The notes under the pieces: generated by a model | Database searches by the model: none | What the model saw: the letters and a program-made list of their open reading frames with translations, nothing else | What the model was told of the DNA's origin: nothing | From: Actinomycetaceae bacterium | Lineage (GTDB): Bacteria; Actinomycetota; Actinomycetes; Actinomycetales; Actinomycetaceae | NCBI GenBank assembly: GCA_030532405.1 | Contig: JAUNLF010000005.1 | Span: 124,001 to 188,000 of the forward strand | Direction of reading: 5' to 3' | DNA length: 64,000 nt | Position numbers and translations under genes: made by a program | Shown here: positions 16,532 through 27,040 of the stretch, one piece after another | Layout of the letters: each line of letters opens with the position of its first letter | How positions within the stretch are numbered: the stretch's first letter is position 1

Positions 16532-19500
16532 TCAGCGCACGCGAATCCGCGGCATGCCCAGAGGAACCGGGGCGTTTGAGGCCGCAGTCCCACACGAATG
16601 ACTACTACGGGCGTCCAGCGGATCGTACTCAGACGGGTCGGTTGTCGCCAGATCCACGTCGCCTCGAAGATTCAAGTGCTGGTCAGACTCGTCCTCACGC
16701 ATCTGGAAGGCCGTTGCAATCATTAGCTTGATGCGGTTCAACTGGTTCACTTCGGAAGCGCCCGGATCGTAATCAATCGCGACAATGTTCGCGTTCGGAT
16801 ACTTGTTTCGCAGGGCGCGGAACATGCCTTTTCCAACCACGTGGTTAGGCAGGCACGCGAACGGTTGCGCGCAAATAATGTTTGGGCAACCGTTTTCGAT
16901 CATGTCCATCATGTCGGCCGTCAAATACCAGCCCTCACCGGCCTGGTTGCCGAGCTGCGCGACCTCCTGGACCTTTTCGGCCAGCTCTTTAACCGTGGCG
17001 CCCGGTTCGAATCGTTTGGACTCTGCGAGTACTTTGCGCAACGGCTTCTCGTATTGCATCATCGCCCACAAACCCAGGTTCGCCTTGCGGCGGCCCCAGT
17101 TCGTGCCCGTGCCTAGGGTTTCCCACTTCCAATCCGCGGTCACCAGGGCCTGGTGGAAGAACTGCGCGAGGCTTGGAAGTTCCGCTTCACACCCTTCCCG
17201 CTCGATGGTCCCCACGGCATCATTGTTCGCATCGGGGTGGTACTGGACCAGGATTTCACCGACCATTCCAACGCGCGGCTTGCGCGGAATGTCCTGCAGT
17301 TCTACCTCGTCAAACTCGGTGACAATCTGCTTTAGTAGCGCGTGGAAGCCGATCTTGCGACCCAAAGTGGGCGAGTAACCCTTGTGCGTAAAGAACTCTT
17401 GGACAACCTGGTCCCACTTTTCGTAGAGCCGCTGCACGTTGCCGTCGATTTGGTAGGGCCGCGTTCGCAACACAACCTTTTGCAACAAGTCACCAATCGT
17501 GATGCCCTGCATGATCTGGTGAAGCATCGGCACGGTGATCTTGAATCCCGGATTTTCCTCAAGCCCCTGCAGTGACACTGCGATTACGGGAACCTGCGGG
17601 TAGCCCGCGTCGCGAAGCCCCTTGCGTAGCAGGCCGGCATAGTTCGTAGCGCGGCACATTCCACCCGTCTGCGTGATAGCAACCGCCGTGCGGTCGGGGT
17701 CCGCCTTCCCCGTGAGGAACTGGTGAAGCAGCTGGCCAATCACCACGATCGCCGGATAGCACGCGTCATTATTCACGTACTTCAGGCCGGTCTCGATCAT
17801 GTCCTTGTCAGCCTTTTCGAGTAGCTCAACGTTGTATCCAGCGCGTCGCACAACGGGCTCTAGCAGACGGAAGTGTATCGGCGCCATTTGCGGCACCAAG
17901 AGTTTGTATCCGTCCTCCTTCATCTTCTTTGTGAAAGGAACGCGGGGGAGGACGTGGCCCGCGCTTCGGTATTCTTCCTCGCCGGCGTGCGCCCAGTCGA
18001 TTGAACTGCGCGCACGTCCGCCGCTTGCTTGAGTGTCCAAAGCCGCGGGGTAGGTGAGGACCTCTTCCGAGCCGGTCTCGAGCCGCTCCTCGATTGCGGC
18101 GGCCAGCGAGCGAAGCCGGATGCGCGCCGCACCCAGGTTAGAAACCTCATCGATCTTCAGCGAGGTATACACGTCCTCGCGGCCTTCCAAAATCTCTTGA
18201 ACCTGGTCGGCAGTGATGGCGTCGAGGCCGCAACCAAACGAAACCAGTTGGACGAGCGACAAATCGGGATCATCCCCCGTAGTTGCGGCGGCCTCGTACA
18301 GGCGCGAGTGATACGCCCACTGGTCGCGTACGCGCAGCGGTCGCTCCAGCTTGTTTTCGACCATCGCGTCCTCGGTCAAAACAGCCATGCCGAGGCCTTG
18401 AATGAGCTCTGGGATTCCGTGGTTAATCTCGGGGTCCAGGTGGTATGGGCGTCCCGCCAGCACGATCCCGCGAATCTTGTGTTCGCGAATGTAGTTCAGC
18501 GACTCGCGCGCCTTCTGTTTGATCTCCGCGTGGAAGGCGTCGACCTCTTCCCATCCGGCCTCGCAGGCCTCGCGAGCCTCGTCCTCTGAAACACCCCAAT
18601 CGGCGAAAACTTCCGCCAATCGCCTGGGTAGAATGTCGCGGTTATTCAGGTTCAAAAATGGGGAAATGAAGCGCGCCTTTTCTTGGGTTAGGCGCTCCAT
18701 GTTGTTGCGAATGACCTCGGGATACGTGGCGACGATCGGGCAGTTGAACGTGTTGTCCTGGCCGTTAGCGGTCGGCTCGTTGAACGAGATGCACGGGTAG
18801 AAAATCGTCGTAATCCCCTTATCCAGCAGGGATTCGATGTGTCCGTGCACAAGTTTTGCGGGGTAGCAAACGTTTTCGGATGGGATTGATTCCATGCCTT
18901 CTTCAAAGAGGGCGTGATTGGACCTGCCCGAAATCATGACGCGGAACTTCAGGTGGGTTAGCACCGTGAACCAGAACGGGTAATCCTCGTACATGTTGAG
19001 CACGCGTGGGATGCCTATATCGCCGCGGGTGGCGGCCTTTTCGGTTAGGCGCCGGTAGCCGAACACGCGCTTGTACTTCCATTCGAACATGTTCGGAATC
19101 GGGGACTTCTTGGGAACGCGTTCCAAGGATGCGCCGCGTTCGCAACGGTTGCCGGACACGTGCCGTTCACCGTTTGAGAAGTTCGTGATCGTCATCTGAC
19201 AGTGGTTTTGGCACAGGCGGCACGTCTTGCGTTCCGTGCGGAACTCCAGGGCTTCCAGCTCTTCTACGGATAGCAATGAGGACGGGCGTTGCTCGCCGTT
19301 GGGTTCGTAGTGCTGCTTCGCGGTTAGTGCCGCCCCGAATGCGCCCATGAGTCCAGCAATGTTGGGGCGCACGACCTCGCGGCCGGTAAGGAGCTCAAAC
19401 GCACGCAAGACCGCGTTATTTAGGAAGGTGCCACCTTGAACGACGACTTTGTCACCCAGGTCGGACGGGTCCTTTAACTTAATGACCTTGTAGAGCGCGT

Positions 19501-21052
19501 TGCGAACAACCGAGTAGGACAATCCAGCCGAAATGTCCGAGGTCGATGCGCCTTCCTTTTGCGCCTGTTTCACCGAGGAGTTCATGAACACCGTGCAACG
19601 CGTGCCCAGGTCCACGGGTGATTCAGCGCGCGTCGCGGCCTGCGCGAACGAGTGAATGTCCGTGTTCATGCCGTGCGCGAAGGTCTGCAGGAACGAGCCG
19701 CACCCCGAAGAACAGGCTTCGTTAACCGAGATGGAGTCGACCACGCCGTCTTTAATCTGCATGTACTTCATGTCTTGTCCGCCGATGTCGATCACGGACG
19801 TGACGCCGGGGTGAATGTAGTTCGCGGCCCGGAAGTGCGCCATGGTTTCGATTTCGCCCTCATCGACTCCGAGGGCGGATTTGACGATGCCTTCGCCGTA
19901 TCCCGTGGAACATGCGCGCACGATCCGCGCGGATTCGGGCAACTCGGTTTGAATGCGTTTCACGATTTCGATTGCGGCCGCAACAGGGTCGCCCTCGTTG
20001 GACGCGTAATGCGTGAAAACGATGCGGTCGTCCTCGTCTAAAACTACGGCCTTGATTGTGGTGGAGCCGGCGTCGATTCCAAGGAAGCAGTCGCCGCGTG
20101 CCTGCGAGGTCGGGATCGATTCGATGCGTTCAGCTTCGTGGCGGGCGCTGAACTCGGCCCATTCGGCCTCATCCTTGAAAAGCGGACGCATGCGCGTAGA
20201 TTCGGTGACGACGTTCTTTGCGGTTCGTAGCGTTTCACCCATGTAGTCGAGGGCACTCGTGCGCTTGGGGTCGGCCAGCAGCGCGGCGCCGATCGCCACG
20301 TACAGCTGGGCGCGGTCGGGCGTTATGTAGTGTTCAACTTTGTCGAGGATGCGCTTGTACGCCTCGCGTAGCTGCGGCAAAAAGTGTAGCGGACCGCCGA
20401 GGAACATGACCGTGCCGCGGATTGGGCGGCCGTTGGCCAGGCCCGCGACGGTCTGGGTTGCGACAGCTTGGAAAATGGAGGCCGCAATGTCCTCGTGGTC
20501 AGCACCCTGGTTCAGCAGGGGCTGGACGTCTGTTTTTGCGAACACGCCGCATCGTGACGCGATGGGGTAGAGCTGCTTGTGCCCTTCGGCCAGCTTGTTT
20601 AGCCCTCCCGCGTCGGTGTTCAAAAGCGACGCCATCTGGTCGATGAAAGCTCCGGTACCGCCGGCGCAGGTTCCGTTCATGCGCTGTTCCGGCGTGGGTT
20701 TTAGGTAGGTGAGCTTAGCGTCCTCGCCGCCAAGTTCAATGATTACGTCTGTTTCGGGGTAGGCGATGCGGGTGGCTTCGGTTTCGGCGATGACTTCTTG
20801 CACAAACGGCACGCCCAGCACGTTGGCAACCGAGAGGCCGCCCGAACCGGTGATTGCCGCGTTTACTTCCAGGCCGGGGTGTTGGCGCGCGATGTCGTCA
20901 AGCAAGGTGGCGAGCTCGTGGCGAACGTCAGAGTTGTGGCGCCGGTAGTCTTCGAAAATGATCTCGTAACTGTCGGCGGTGTCGCTCAACTTCATGAGCA
21001 CGGCCTTTACCGTCGTGGACCCCACGTCAATGCCTAGCCGGTATGAACTCAT
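16532..21052 (-). CDS. Acyl-CoA dehydratase activase-related giant protein (two ASKHA domains plus DUF2229)
   Basis: About 1506 residues. Two tandem BcrA/BadF/HgdC-type activase domains (about 5-275 and 325-590) each start with an ATP-binding loop (GIDVGSTTVKAV; GIDAGSTTIKAV). Their cluster-associated Cys motifs are GTCAGGTGAF and CSSGCGSFLQ. A Cys motif CRLCQNHC...NRCERG (about 617-642) and a long C-terminal part related to 2-hydroxyacyl-CoA dehydratase subunits (DUF2229-like) follow. Classical activases use ATP to inject an electron into a radical dehydratase and are oxygen-sensitive. The role of these fused proteins is not established to my knowledge. Start: GGAGG lies 4 nt before the second of two adjacent ATGs. 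It is divergent from a TetR gene, which may regulate it. No classical dehydratase subunits lie nearby. Confidence 0.85.
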   Translation of the reverse strand: MSSYRLGIDVGSTTVKAVLMKLSDTADSYEIIFEDYRRHNSDVRHELATLLDDIARQHPGLEVNAAITGSGGLSVANVLGVPFVQEVIAETEATRIAYPETDVIIELGGEDAKLTYLKPTPEQRMNGTCAGGTGAFIDQMASLLNTDAGGLNKLAEGHKQLYPIASRCGVFAKTDVQPLLNQGADHEDIAASIFQAVATQTVAGLANGRPIRGTVMFLGGPLHFLPQLREAYKRILDKVEHYITPDRAQLYVAIGAALLADPKRTSALDYMGETLRTAKNVVTESTRMRPLFKDEAEWAEFSARHEAERIESIPTSQARGDCFLGIDAGSTTIKAVVLDEDDRIVFTHYASNEGDPVAAAIEIVKRIQTELPESARIVRACSTGYGEGIVKSALGVDEGEIETMAHFRAANYIHPGVTSVIDIGGQDMKYMQIKDGVVDSISVNEACSSGCGSFLQTFAHGMNTDIHSFAQAATRAESPVDLGTRCTVFMNSSVKQAQKEGASTSDISAGLSYSVVRNALYKVIKLKDPSDLGDKVVVQGGTFLNNAVLRAFELLTGREVVRPNIAGLMGAFGAALTAKQHYEPNGEQRPSSLLSVEELEALEFRTERKTCRLCQNHCQMTITNFSNGERHVSGNRCERGASLERVPKKSPIPNMFEWKYKRVFGYRRLTEKAATRGDIGIPRVLNMYEDYPFWFTVLTHLKFRVMISGRSNHALFEEGMESIPSENVCYPAKLVHGHIESLLDKGITTIFYPCISFNEPTANGQDNTFNCPIVATYPEVIRNNMERLTQEKARFISPFLNLNNRDILPRRLAEVFADWGVSEDEAREACEAGWEEVDAFHAEIKQKARESLNYIREHKIRGIVLAGRPYHLDPEINHGIPELIQGLGMAVLTEDAMVENKLERPLRVRDQWAYHSRLYEAAATTGDDPDLSLVQLVSFGCGLDAITADQVQEILEGREDVYTSLKIDEVSNLGAARIRLRSLAAAIEERLETGSEEVLTYPAALDTQASGGRARSSIDWAHAGEEEYRSAGHVLPRVPFTKKMKEDGYKLLVPQMAPIHFRLLEPVVRRAGYNVELLEKADKDMIETGLKYVNNDACYPAIVVIGQLLHQFLTGKADPDRTAVAITQTGGMCRATNYAGLLRKGLRDAGYPQVPVIAVSLQGLEENPGFKITVPMLHQIMQGITIGDLLQKVVLRTRPYQIDGNVQRLYEKWDQVVQEFFTHKGYSPTLGRKIGFHALLKQIVTEFDEVELQDIPRKPRVGMVGEILVQYHPDANNDAVGTIEREGCEAELPSLAQFFHQALVTADWKWETLGTGTNWGRRKANLGLWAMMQYEKPLRKVLAESKRFEPGATVKELAEKVQEVAQLGNQAGEGWYLTADMMDMIENGCPNIICAQPFACLPNHVVGKGMFRALRNKYPNANIVAIDYDPGASEVNQLNRIKLMIATAFQMREDESDQHLNLRGDVDLATTDPSEYDPLDARSSHSCGTAASNAPVPLGMPRIRVR

Positions 21053-21207
21053 CATCCCTCCAGTCCCGCAGCCACTTCGCTGGGAGCGCTTTACTGTCTT
21101 TACGGTAGTGAGCCCCTGTGCTAGTTTCTATCTTGTTGAAATTAGGCGAGACGCGGCGTGGAAAGCCCTAGGTTTGCCCGCTTTAAAACCTTGCCACCGA
21201 CCGACTG

Positions 21208-21226
21208 GTTTCACCGGTGTTGAAAC
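21208..21226. promoter_or_regulatory. Inverted repeat between the activase and TetR genes, candidate operator
   Basis: GTTTCA-N7-TGAAAC, 19 bp overall, in the 252-bp divergent promoter region. TetR-family repressors usually bind such palindromes in their own intergenic region. A further AAGGGGT...ACCCCTT pair lies at 21229-21253. Binding is inference. Confidence 0.5.
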
Positions 21227-21304
21227 TTAAGGGGTGGATATAGCAAACCCCTTTGTTGGCTAAAAGGTACGTAATGCGCTCTCGTCGAACTAAAAGGAGT
21301 CACC

Positions 21305-21904
21305 ATGTCCGCTGAACAAGACCCATCAAGAGGCCCGAAGGGAGCCCGCGGAGAAGTTCGCGACCGCCTTTTAGAATCGGCAAAAATCCTGTTCGGATCG
21401 CAAGACTTCCAATCGACCACCGTGCGTCAAATAGCCGAACGCGCAGATTGCGACCCCGGCTTAGTGTCCTACTATTTCGGATCCAAAATAGGCCTATTTC
21501 GCGAAGCAATGTCACTGCCCGCCGACCCGATCAAAGTTATTTTTGATGCGTTCGAGGGCGGGCCTGGTGCCGGTCAACGCATCATGCTTGCCGTAATGAA
21601 CCTGTGGGAAAGCTCAGAAGCGACCTCTAACTTTCGAATGTTCATGTCAACAACCGTGGCGAGCCGCGCAACATTTGAGGTCTTCGCGTCGTGGCTCGAC
21701 GAGTCCTTCCTGACGCCGCTTGCCGCGCAGATTGATGGGCCGGACGCGAAGCTGCGCGTGCAACTGGCGTTCTCGCAAGTTTTAGGCACCGTGGTTGCCC
21801 GTTACGTCTACGGTTCTGACCCGCTCGCGGGAGAATCCAAAGAGAAGATCGCCGCCATAATCGGCGAGCATATAGACGCTTTGTTGGGAACCACGGTGCC
21901 TTAA
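21305..21904 (+). CDS. TetR-family transcriptional regulator
   Basis: 199 residues. The N-terminal helix-turn-helix (about 18-65: RDRLLESAKILFGSQDFQSTTVRQIAERADCDPGLVSYYFGSKIGL, here given in part as motifs AKILF, TTVRQIA and VSYYFGSK) is classic TetR. The C-terminal ligand-binding half matches no specific class that I recognise, though it resembles TetR_C proteins with LxRxxLxxS-like helices. The start ATG has AAAAGGAG upstream. It is divergent from the giant activase gene with a palindrome between them, so control of that gene is the simplest hypothesis. The ligand is unknown. Confidence 0.9.
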   Translation: MSAEQDPSRGPKGARGEVRDRLLESAKILFGSQDFQSTTVRQIAERADCDPGLVSYYFGSKIGLFREAMSLPADPIKVIFDAFEGGPGAGQRIMLAVMNLWESSEATSNFRMFMSTTVASRATFEVFASWLDESFLTPLAAQIDGPDAKLRVQLAFSQVLGTVVARYVYGSDPLAGESKEKIAAIIGEHIDALLGTTVP

Positions 21905-21996
21905 AACACTGCGGCGGATTATCGAAAGCTCCGATAAATCCGATCTATTCAGTTAGAGTTCTCGGCCGGATATGAACCAGCCTTGTCGGGCGGCGC

Positions 21997-23115
21997 TTAG
22001 AGCAGGGCCTGACCCAAAATATTGGTTGCAATGGGCGTAATGATCATGAGGGCGATACCCGAGCTCAGTGCCCATAGCAGGTTCATTACAACGAGCGGCA
22101 CCAGGGGCGACTTCTCGAACCGTGCGGTTTCGGTAAGGCCGCTGAAGATCAGGAGCTCTTGAAGCCAAACTAGCGGCACGAGTAGCAGTATCCAGATGAC
22201 GCCTAGGAACGCGGTGAGTCCGGCAGATGGGATCATCATCAGCACGAAGATCGGTGCCATCACCAAAGCAAGCGGTGTGATTGCGACAGCGGGAACGGTG
22301 GCTGCCGCGCCTATTGGAAGCTCGATCTTGCGGTACTTAAACGTGAACCATACGAACAGGATTCGAAGGCCAAAGACGATGCCGACGGTGATGAAACCCA
22401 TCAGCAGGGCCATGAACCAAAGGCTGAAGTCAACGCCGCCGTAGAAGTTACTTTCGGCTCCGAATGCGCCAAATATTGAATCCGTCAGGCGCTGCGCGGC
22501 TCCGGTGGTGCGCACGGTCAGGGAACCGACTGTGCCGCCCATGAACAAGCTGAGGCCGATCCACACGACCAACGAGAAGTGCGGGACGCTACGCGCGGTA
22601 GCGAAGGCGTGGGAAACGTTGCCGTTAAAAATGCTCTTTGCGACGTCCAGCACCGAGCGCACGGTTCCCGCAAAGTCAAAACCGCCACCCGCCGGCTGTC
22701 CGCCCTGTTGCGGGGCCGCCTGCGTGGGTGCGGGTACCTGCGGCTGGTACGGCGCAGGCGCTTGGGGCTGGTAGGGGACCGGTGCTTGGCTCTGGTATGC
22801 GGCTGGCACGTTCGGCTGCCCCTGCTGGGGGGCGACACCTTGCTGCGGCGTGTATCCGGGCTGGTAGCCCGGCTGTTGCCCCTGGAAGTTGCCCGCCTGG
22901 TATTGCTGTGCGGGCGGGTAGTAGCCTGCCTGATTTTGAGGCGCGTAGCCCTGTTGAGGTTGCGCCGGGTTCGACGCGTTCTGGCCCGGTGCGGGCGGCG
23001 CCGGGGGTGCGGGCGGTGCCGGAGGCATTGCGATGTCCGGCGACTGCGCGGACTGCGCCTGGTCTTTAGGCTCCTCAAGGTTTGAGTTATCTGGTGTCTG
23101 CGTTGAATCAGTCAT
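21997..23115 (-). CDS. Proline/glutamine-rich-tailed multi-span membrane protein, unknown function
   Basis: 372 residues from ATG 23115 (MTDSTQTPDNS), with GAAGGA upstream. The N-terminal 165 residues are a low-complexity cytoplasmic tail rich in Pro, Gln, Ala and Tyr: repeated PPAPPAPP, YQPQAPAP and PGYTPQQG-like blocks. About five hydrophobic spans follow (from about 190). Similar tails occur in many actinobacterial membrane proteins and can mediate protein-protein contacts. The membrane part is loosely Yip1-like, but I do not recognise a family with confidence. It is probably monocistronic. Confidence 0.75.
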   Translation of the reverse strand: MTDSTQTPDNSNLEEPKDQAQSAQSPDIAMPPAPPAPPAPPAPGQNASNPAQPQQGYAPQNQAGYYPPAQQYQAGNFQGQQPGYQPGYTPQQGVAPQQGQPNVPAAYQSQAPVPYQPQAPAPYQPQVPAPTQAAPQQGGQPAGGGFDFAGTVRSVLDVAKSIFNGNVSHAFATARSVPHFSLVVWIGLSLFMGGTVGSLTVRTTGAAQRLTDSIFGAFGAESNFYGGVDFSLWFMALLMGFITVGIVFGLRILFVWFTFKYRKIELPIGAAATVPAVAITPLALVMAPIFVLMMIPSAGLTAFLGVIWILLLVPLVWLQELLIFSGLTETARFEKSPLVPLVVMNLLWALSSGIALMIITPIATNILGQALL

Positions 23116-23193
23116 GCGACATTCCTTCGCACTAGAAGATGGGGCGTCTCCCATTATCCCCGCAGTCTGGACAATTTTTTACACTTGCCATAT

Positions 23194-23874
23194 TTAGTAG
23201 GACAAATCCCAATTAATTGGTGTGGTTCCAAGTTTTTCGAGTTCTAGGTTCGCCCTCGAAAATGGACGCGATCCAAAAAACCCGCGCCTGGCAGACAACG
23301 GGGACGGATGCGCGGACTCAATCACCGGCGTATTTTTGAGCAGCTGTTTCAAAGTTTGTGCGTCCCGTCCCCACAGGATTGCGACAAGTGGTTTATTTCG
23401 ATTTACGAGGGCGGAGATGGCGGCTTCTGTTACTTCTTCCCAGCCCCGCCCACGGTGGGATCCCGGGGCTCCCGGCCGCACGGTGAGCACGCGGTTTAGC
23501 AGGCAGACACCCTCCGCGGCCCAGCCGGTCAGGTCGCCGGAGGTCGGGATTGGAACGCCGAGATCCTGGCGAAGCTCTTGGAAAATGTTGACCAGCGAGC
23601 GCGGTGGCTTAACACCGGGCCGAACCGAGAACGACAGACCCATCGCGTGCCCGGGCGTGGGATAGGGATCCTGGCCGGCGATCAGCACCTTCACGTCCTC
23701 AAACGGGTATGTAAATGCCCGCAAAACATCGGTCCCCGCGGGAAGGTAACCCGAACCCGACTTGTTTTCTTCACGCAACATGTCCCCGAGGGCGTGAATG
23801 GTCGGCTCGACAGGGGCCAGAGCTCGCGCCCAACCCGGGTCAATCACATCTGCCAAAGGTTTCGGTGAGGTCAC
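23194..23874 (-). CDS. ung: Uracil-DNA glycosylase
   Basis: Removes uracil from DNA to start base-excision repair. Family-1 UDG signatures: the water-activating loop [18 protein letters not shown] and the C-terminal Leu-intercalation loop [21 protein letters not shown] 23874 ([15 protein letters not shown]) is the start because GGAGG lies 6 nt upstream, giving 226 residues, the usual length. The longer frame from 23952 would add an atypical Trp/Arg-rich stretch. It is monocistronic. Confidence 0.95.
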   Translation of the reverse strand: MTSPKPLADVIDPGWARALAPVEPTIHALGDMLREENKSGSGYLPAGTDVLRAFTYPFEDVKVLIAGQDPYPTPGHAMGLSFSVRPGVKPPRSLVNIFQELRQDLGVPIPTSGDLTGWAAEGVCLLNRVLTVRPGAPGSHRGRGWEEVTEAAISALVNRNKPLVAILWGRDAQTLKQLLKNTPVIESAHPSPLSARRGFFGSRPFSRANLELEKLGTTPINWDLSY

Positions 23875-24008
23875 GTTCAGCCTCCAAAATCGCCGACGCA
23901 CAGATAAAACTTGCAAACGAGCGGCATACAGCCACCACTTTTTCAATACCACAGTTTAGTCGGCGTGGTGACTCCCGGGGCTCCGCGCAAAGGCGATAGT
24001 CTGGCTCC

Positions 24009-24626
24009 GTGAGCTCTCATCAGTATCCTGAAGACGAATTTGACCAGGCTGGCAAAGACACCCCGGTCGGCGTGCATAGGCAAAAGCCATCGCAGTGGAA
24101 GATGGTCCTGCCCTTCATCCTGGTGCTAATCATCGTGCCTGTCCTCGCGTGGGTGGGTGTCTCCCTGCTTACCAGCGACACCGGCAACAACACGGCTGAT
24201 CAAGGCGGCGCCGAAGTTGCCACTACCGAAGCGACAGAAGCTCCCGAAGCTACAACCGCGGACGAAGGCACTTCCGAAGAGGCCGAGCCTACCGAAGGTG
24301 AAACCACCGAAGAAGAAACCACCGAAGCTGACGATCAGGCCGGCACGCCCTCGTCGAACGCTGTAATTCAGGTTCTAAACGGTACGAACGTAAACGGACT
24401 TGCCGCGGGCGTCGTTGAAACTTTGCAAAACGAGGGCTACCAGTACGCTTCAGCCTCAAACGCGTCGGGTTGGATCACCCAGGTGACAACGATTTACTAC
24501 GCGCCCGGCTCCCAGGAAGGCGCGGCGCAGCTAGGCGCATTGCTCGGAATCAACAACCTGGTCGAAAACGCCGAAGTAATGGGTGATAGTGACTACATCA
24601 TTATTTTGAAGGGCGACTACCAGTAG
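24009..24626 (+). CDS. Membrane-anchored LytR_C-domain protein
   Basis: 205 residues from a GTG. A cytoplasmic N-terminus (1-30) and one membrane span (about 34-54, VLPFILVLIIVPVLAWVGV) lead to an acidic Thr/Glu-rich linker (65-110, repeats of TTEE and ATEA type). The C-terminal LytR_C-like domain (about 116-203) has IQVLNGTNVNGLAAGVVETL and ends in TTIYYAPGSQEGA. LytR_C domains occur on wall-polymer ligases and on small anchored proteins such as this one; their role in envelope assembly is not settled. No Shine-Dalgarno: TAGTCT ends 6 nt before the GTG, suggesting a leaderless message. Confidence 0.85.
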   Translation: MSSHQYPEDEFDQAGKDTPVGVHRQKPSQWKMVLPFILVLIIVPVLAWVGVSLLTSDTGNNTADQGGAEVATTEATEAPEATTADEGTSEEAEPTEGETTEEETTEADDQAGTPSSNAVIQVLNGTNVNGLAAGVVETLQNEGYQYASASNASGWITQVTTIYYAPGSQEGAAQLGALLGINNLVENAEVMGDSDYIIILKGDYQ

Positions 24627-24655
24627 GCAACTGATTTCCTTTAATCCTGCACTTA

Positions 24656-24692
24656 GAGGCGGCATGACTTGAGTCGTGTCGCCTCAACTTTT
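24656..24692 (+). terminator. Rho-independent terminator after the LytR_C gene
   Basis: 13-bp stem with two G-U pairs (GAGGCGGCATGAC / GTCGTGTCGCCTC), loop TTGA, followed by AACTTTTT. Confidence 0.8.
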
Positions 24693-24712
24693 TCAGCTAA
24701 AAGTGTACTCAC

Positions 24713-24739
24713 CTTGCACTCTCGGGCCGAGAGTGCCAA
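24713..24739 (+). promoter_or_regulatory. CIRCE element 1 (HrcA operator) upstream of groEL
   Basis: CTTGCACTC-N9-GAGTGCCAA, closely matching the CIRCE consensus TTAGCACTC-N9-GAGTGCTAA. It implies HrcA repression and heat induction. Confidence 0.9.
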
Positions 24740-24747
24740 ACTTGTCG

Positions 24748-24774
24748 TTAGCACTCGTAAGGTTTGAGTGATAA
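24748..24774 (+). promoter_or_regulatory. CIRCE element 2 (HrcA operator) upstream of groEL
   Basis: TTAGCACTC-N9-GAGTGATAA. The left half is a perfect CIRCE match. It lies 35 bp from the first element and about 115 bp before the groEL start. Confidence 0.9.
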
Positions 24775-24795
24775 CAGACCCGGGTTACCTGGTGA

Positions 24796-26511
<1,716 letters not shown>

Positions 26512-26558
26512 ACCGCTAGCTTGCAGTCGGCTTGTAGCTCAAGCTAAATCTAATCAGT

Positions 26559-26594
26559 AGGAAACGGGTCCGAACAGTGTTCGGGCCCGTTTCC
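26559..26594 (+). terminator. Terminator after groEL
   Basis: 16-bp stem with one G-U pair (AGGAAACGGGTCCGAA / TTCGGGCCCGTTTCCT), 4-nt loop, followed by GTTTG. Confidence 0.8.
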
Positions 26595-26662
26595 TGTTTG
26601 CCTAAACGATGCGAATAGGGCGCGCGTGGGCTCCCAGACTAGGCGCCCACGCGCATTGTTTG

Positions 26663-26953
26663 TTATCGGGCAAATAGGGCGCTGGATTGCGCTTCGGCAT
26701 CAGCGTAAGTGTTTGCGGCGACCGCTAGTTGGGCGCCGATCTCGTCAAGGGATTGTTCCACTTGAACTTGGGTGGCGCGCCACTGGGCTGCGACCGCGTT
26801 GAACTGGTTCGATGCAACGCCAGACCATGAAGCTTCTAGAGCTGTAATGTGGCCCATCATTGCTTGCACTTCGGCGCGCAGGGTTTCCGCACTGGACCTA
26901 ACCATTGCGGAGCAGCGCGCTACTTCTGCGGGATCTACGTGAAAAACTGACAT
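26663..26953 (-). CDS. WXG100 family protein (ESAT-6-like)
   Basis: 96 residues forming the usual helix-turn-helix hairpin. The WXG motif sits at the centre (ASWSGVASNQF). There is no signal peptide, so export would be by a type VII (ESX) system. WXG100 proteins are secreted as dimers or act as partners of toxins. No EccC, LXG toxin or second WXG100 gene is in the window, so this copy is an orphan here. A downstream YxxxD/E-like element is not clear. The start ATG has weak upstream pairing. The substrate role is inferred from the family only. Confidence 0.88.
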   Translation of the reverse strand: MSVFHVDPAEVARCSAMVRSSAETLRAEVQAMMGHITALEASWSGVASNQFNAVAAQWRATQVQVEQSLDEIGAQLAVAANTYADAEAQSSALFAR

Positions 26954-27040
26954 GGCGATTCCTTATCTGTAGGGGTTTGAGCGCCTTCAGTTTCCCCGCG
27001 TTAGCAATAGGGCAACACTCTGGGGCTGCCAGGGTGTGTA

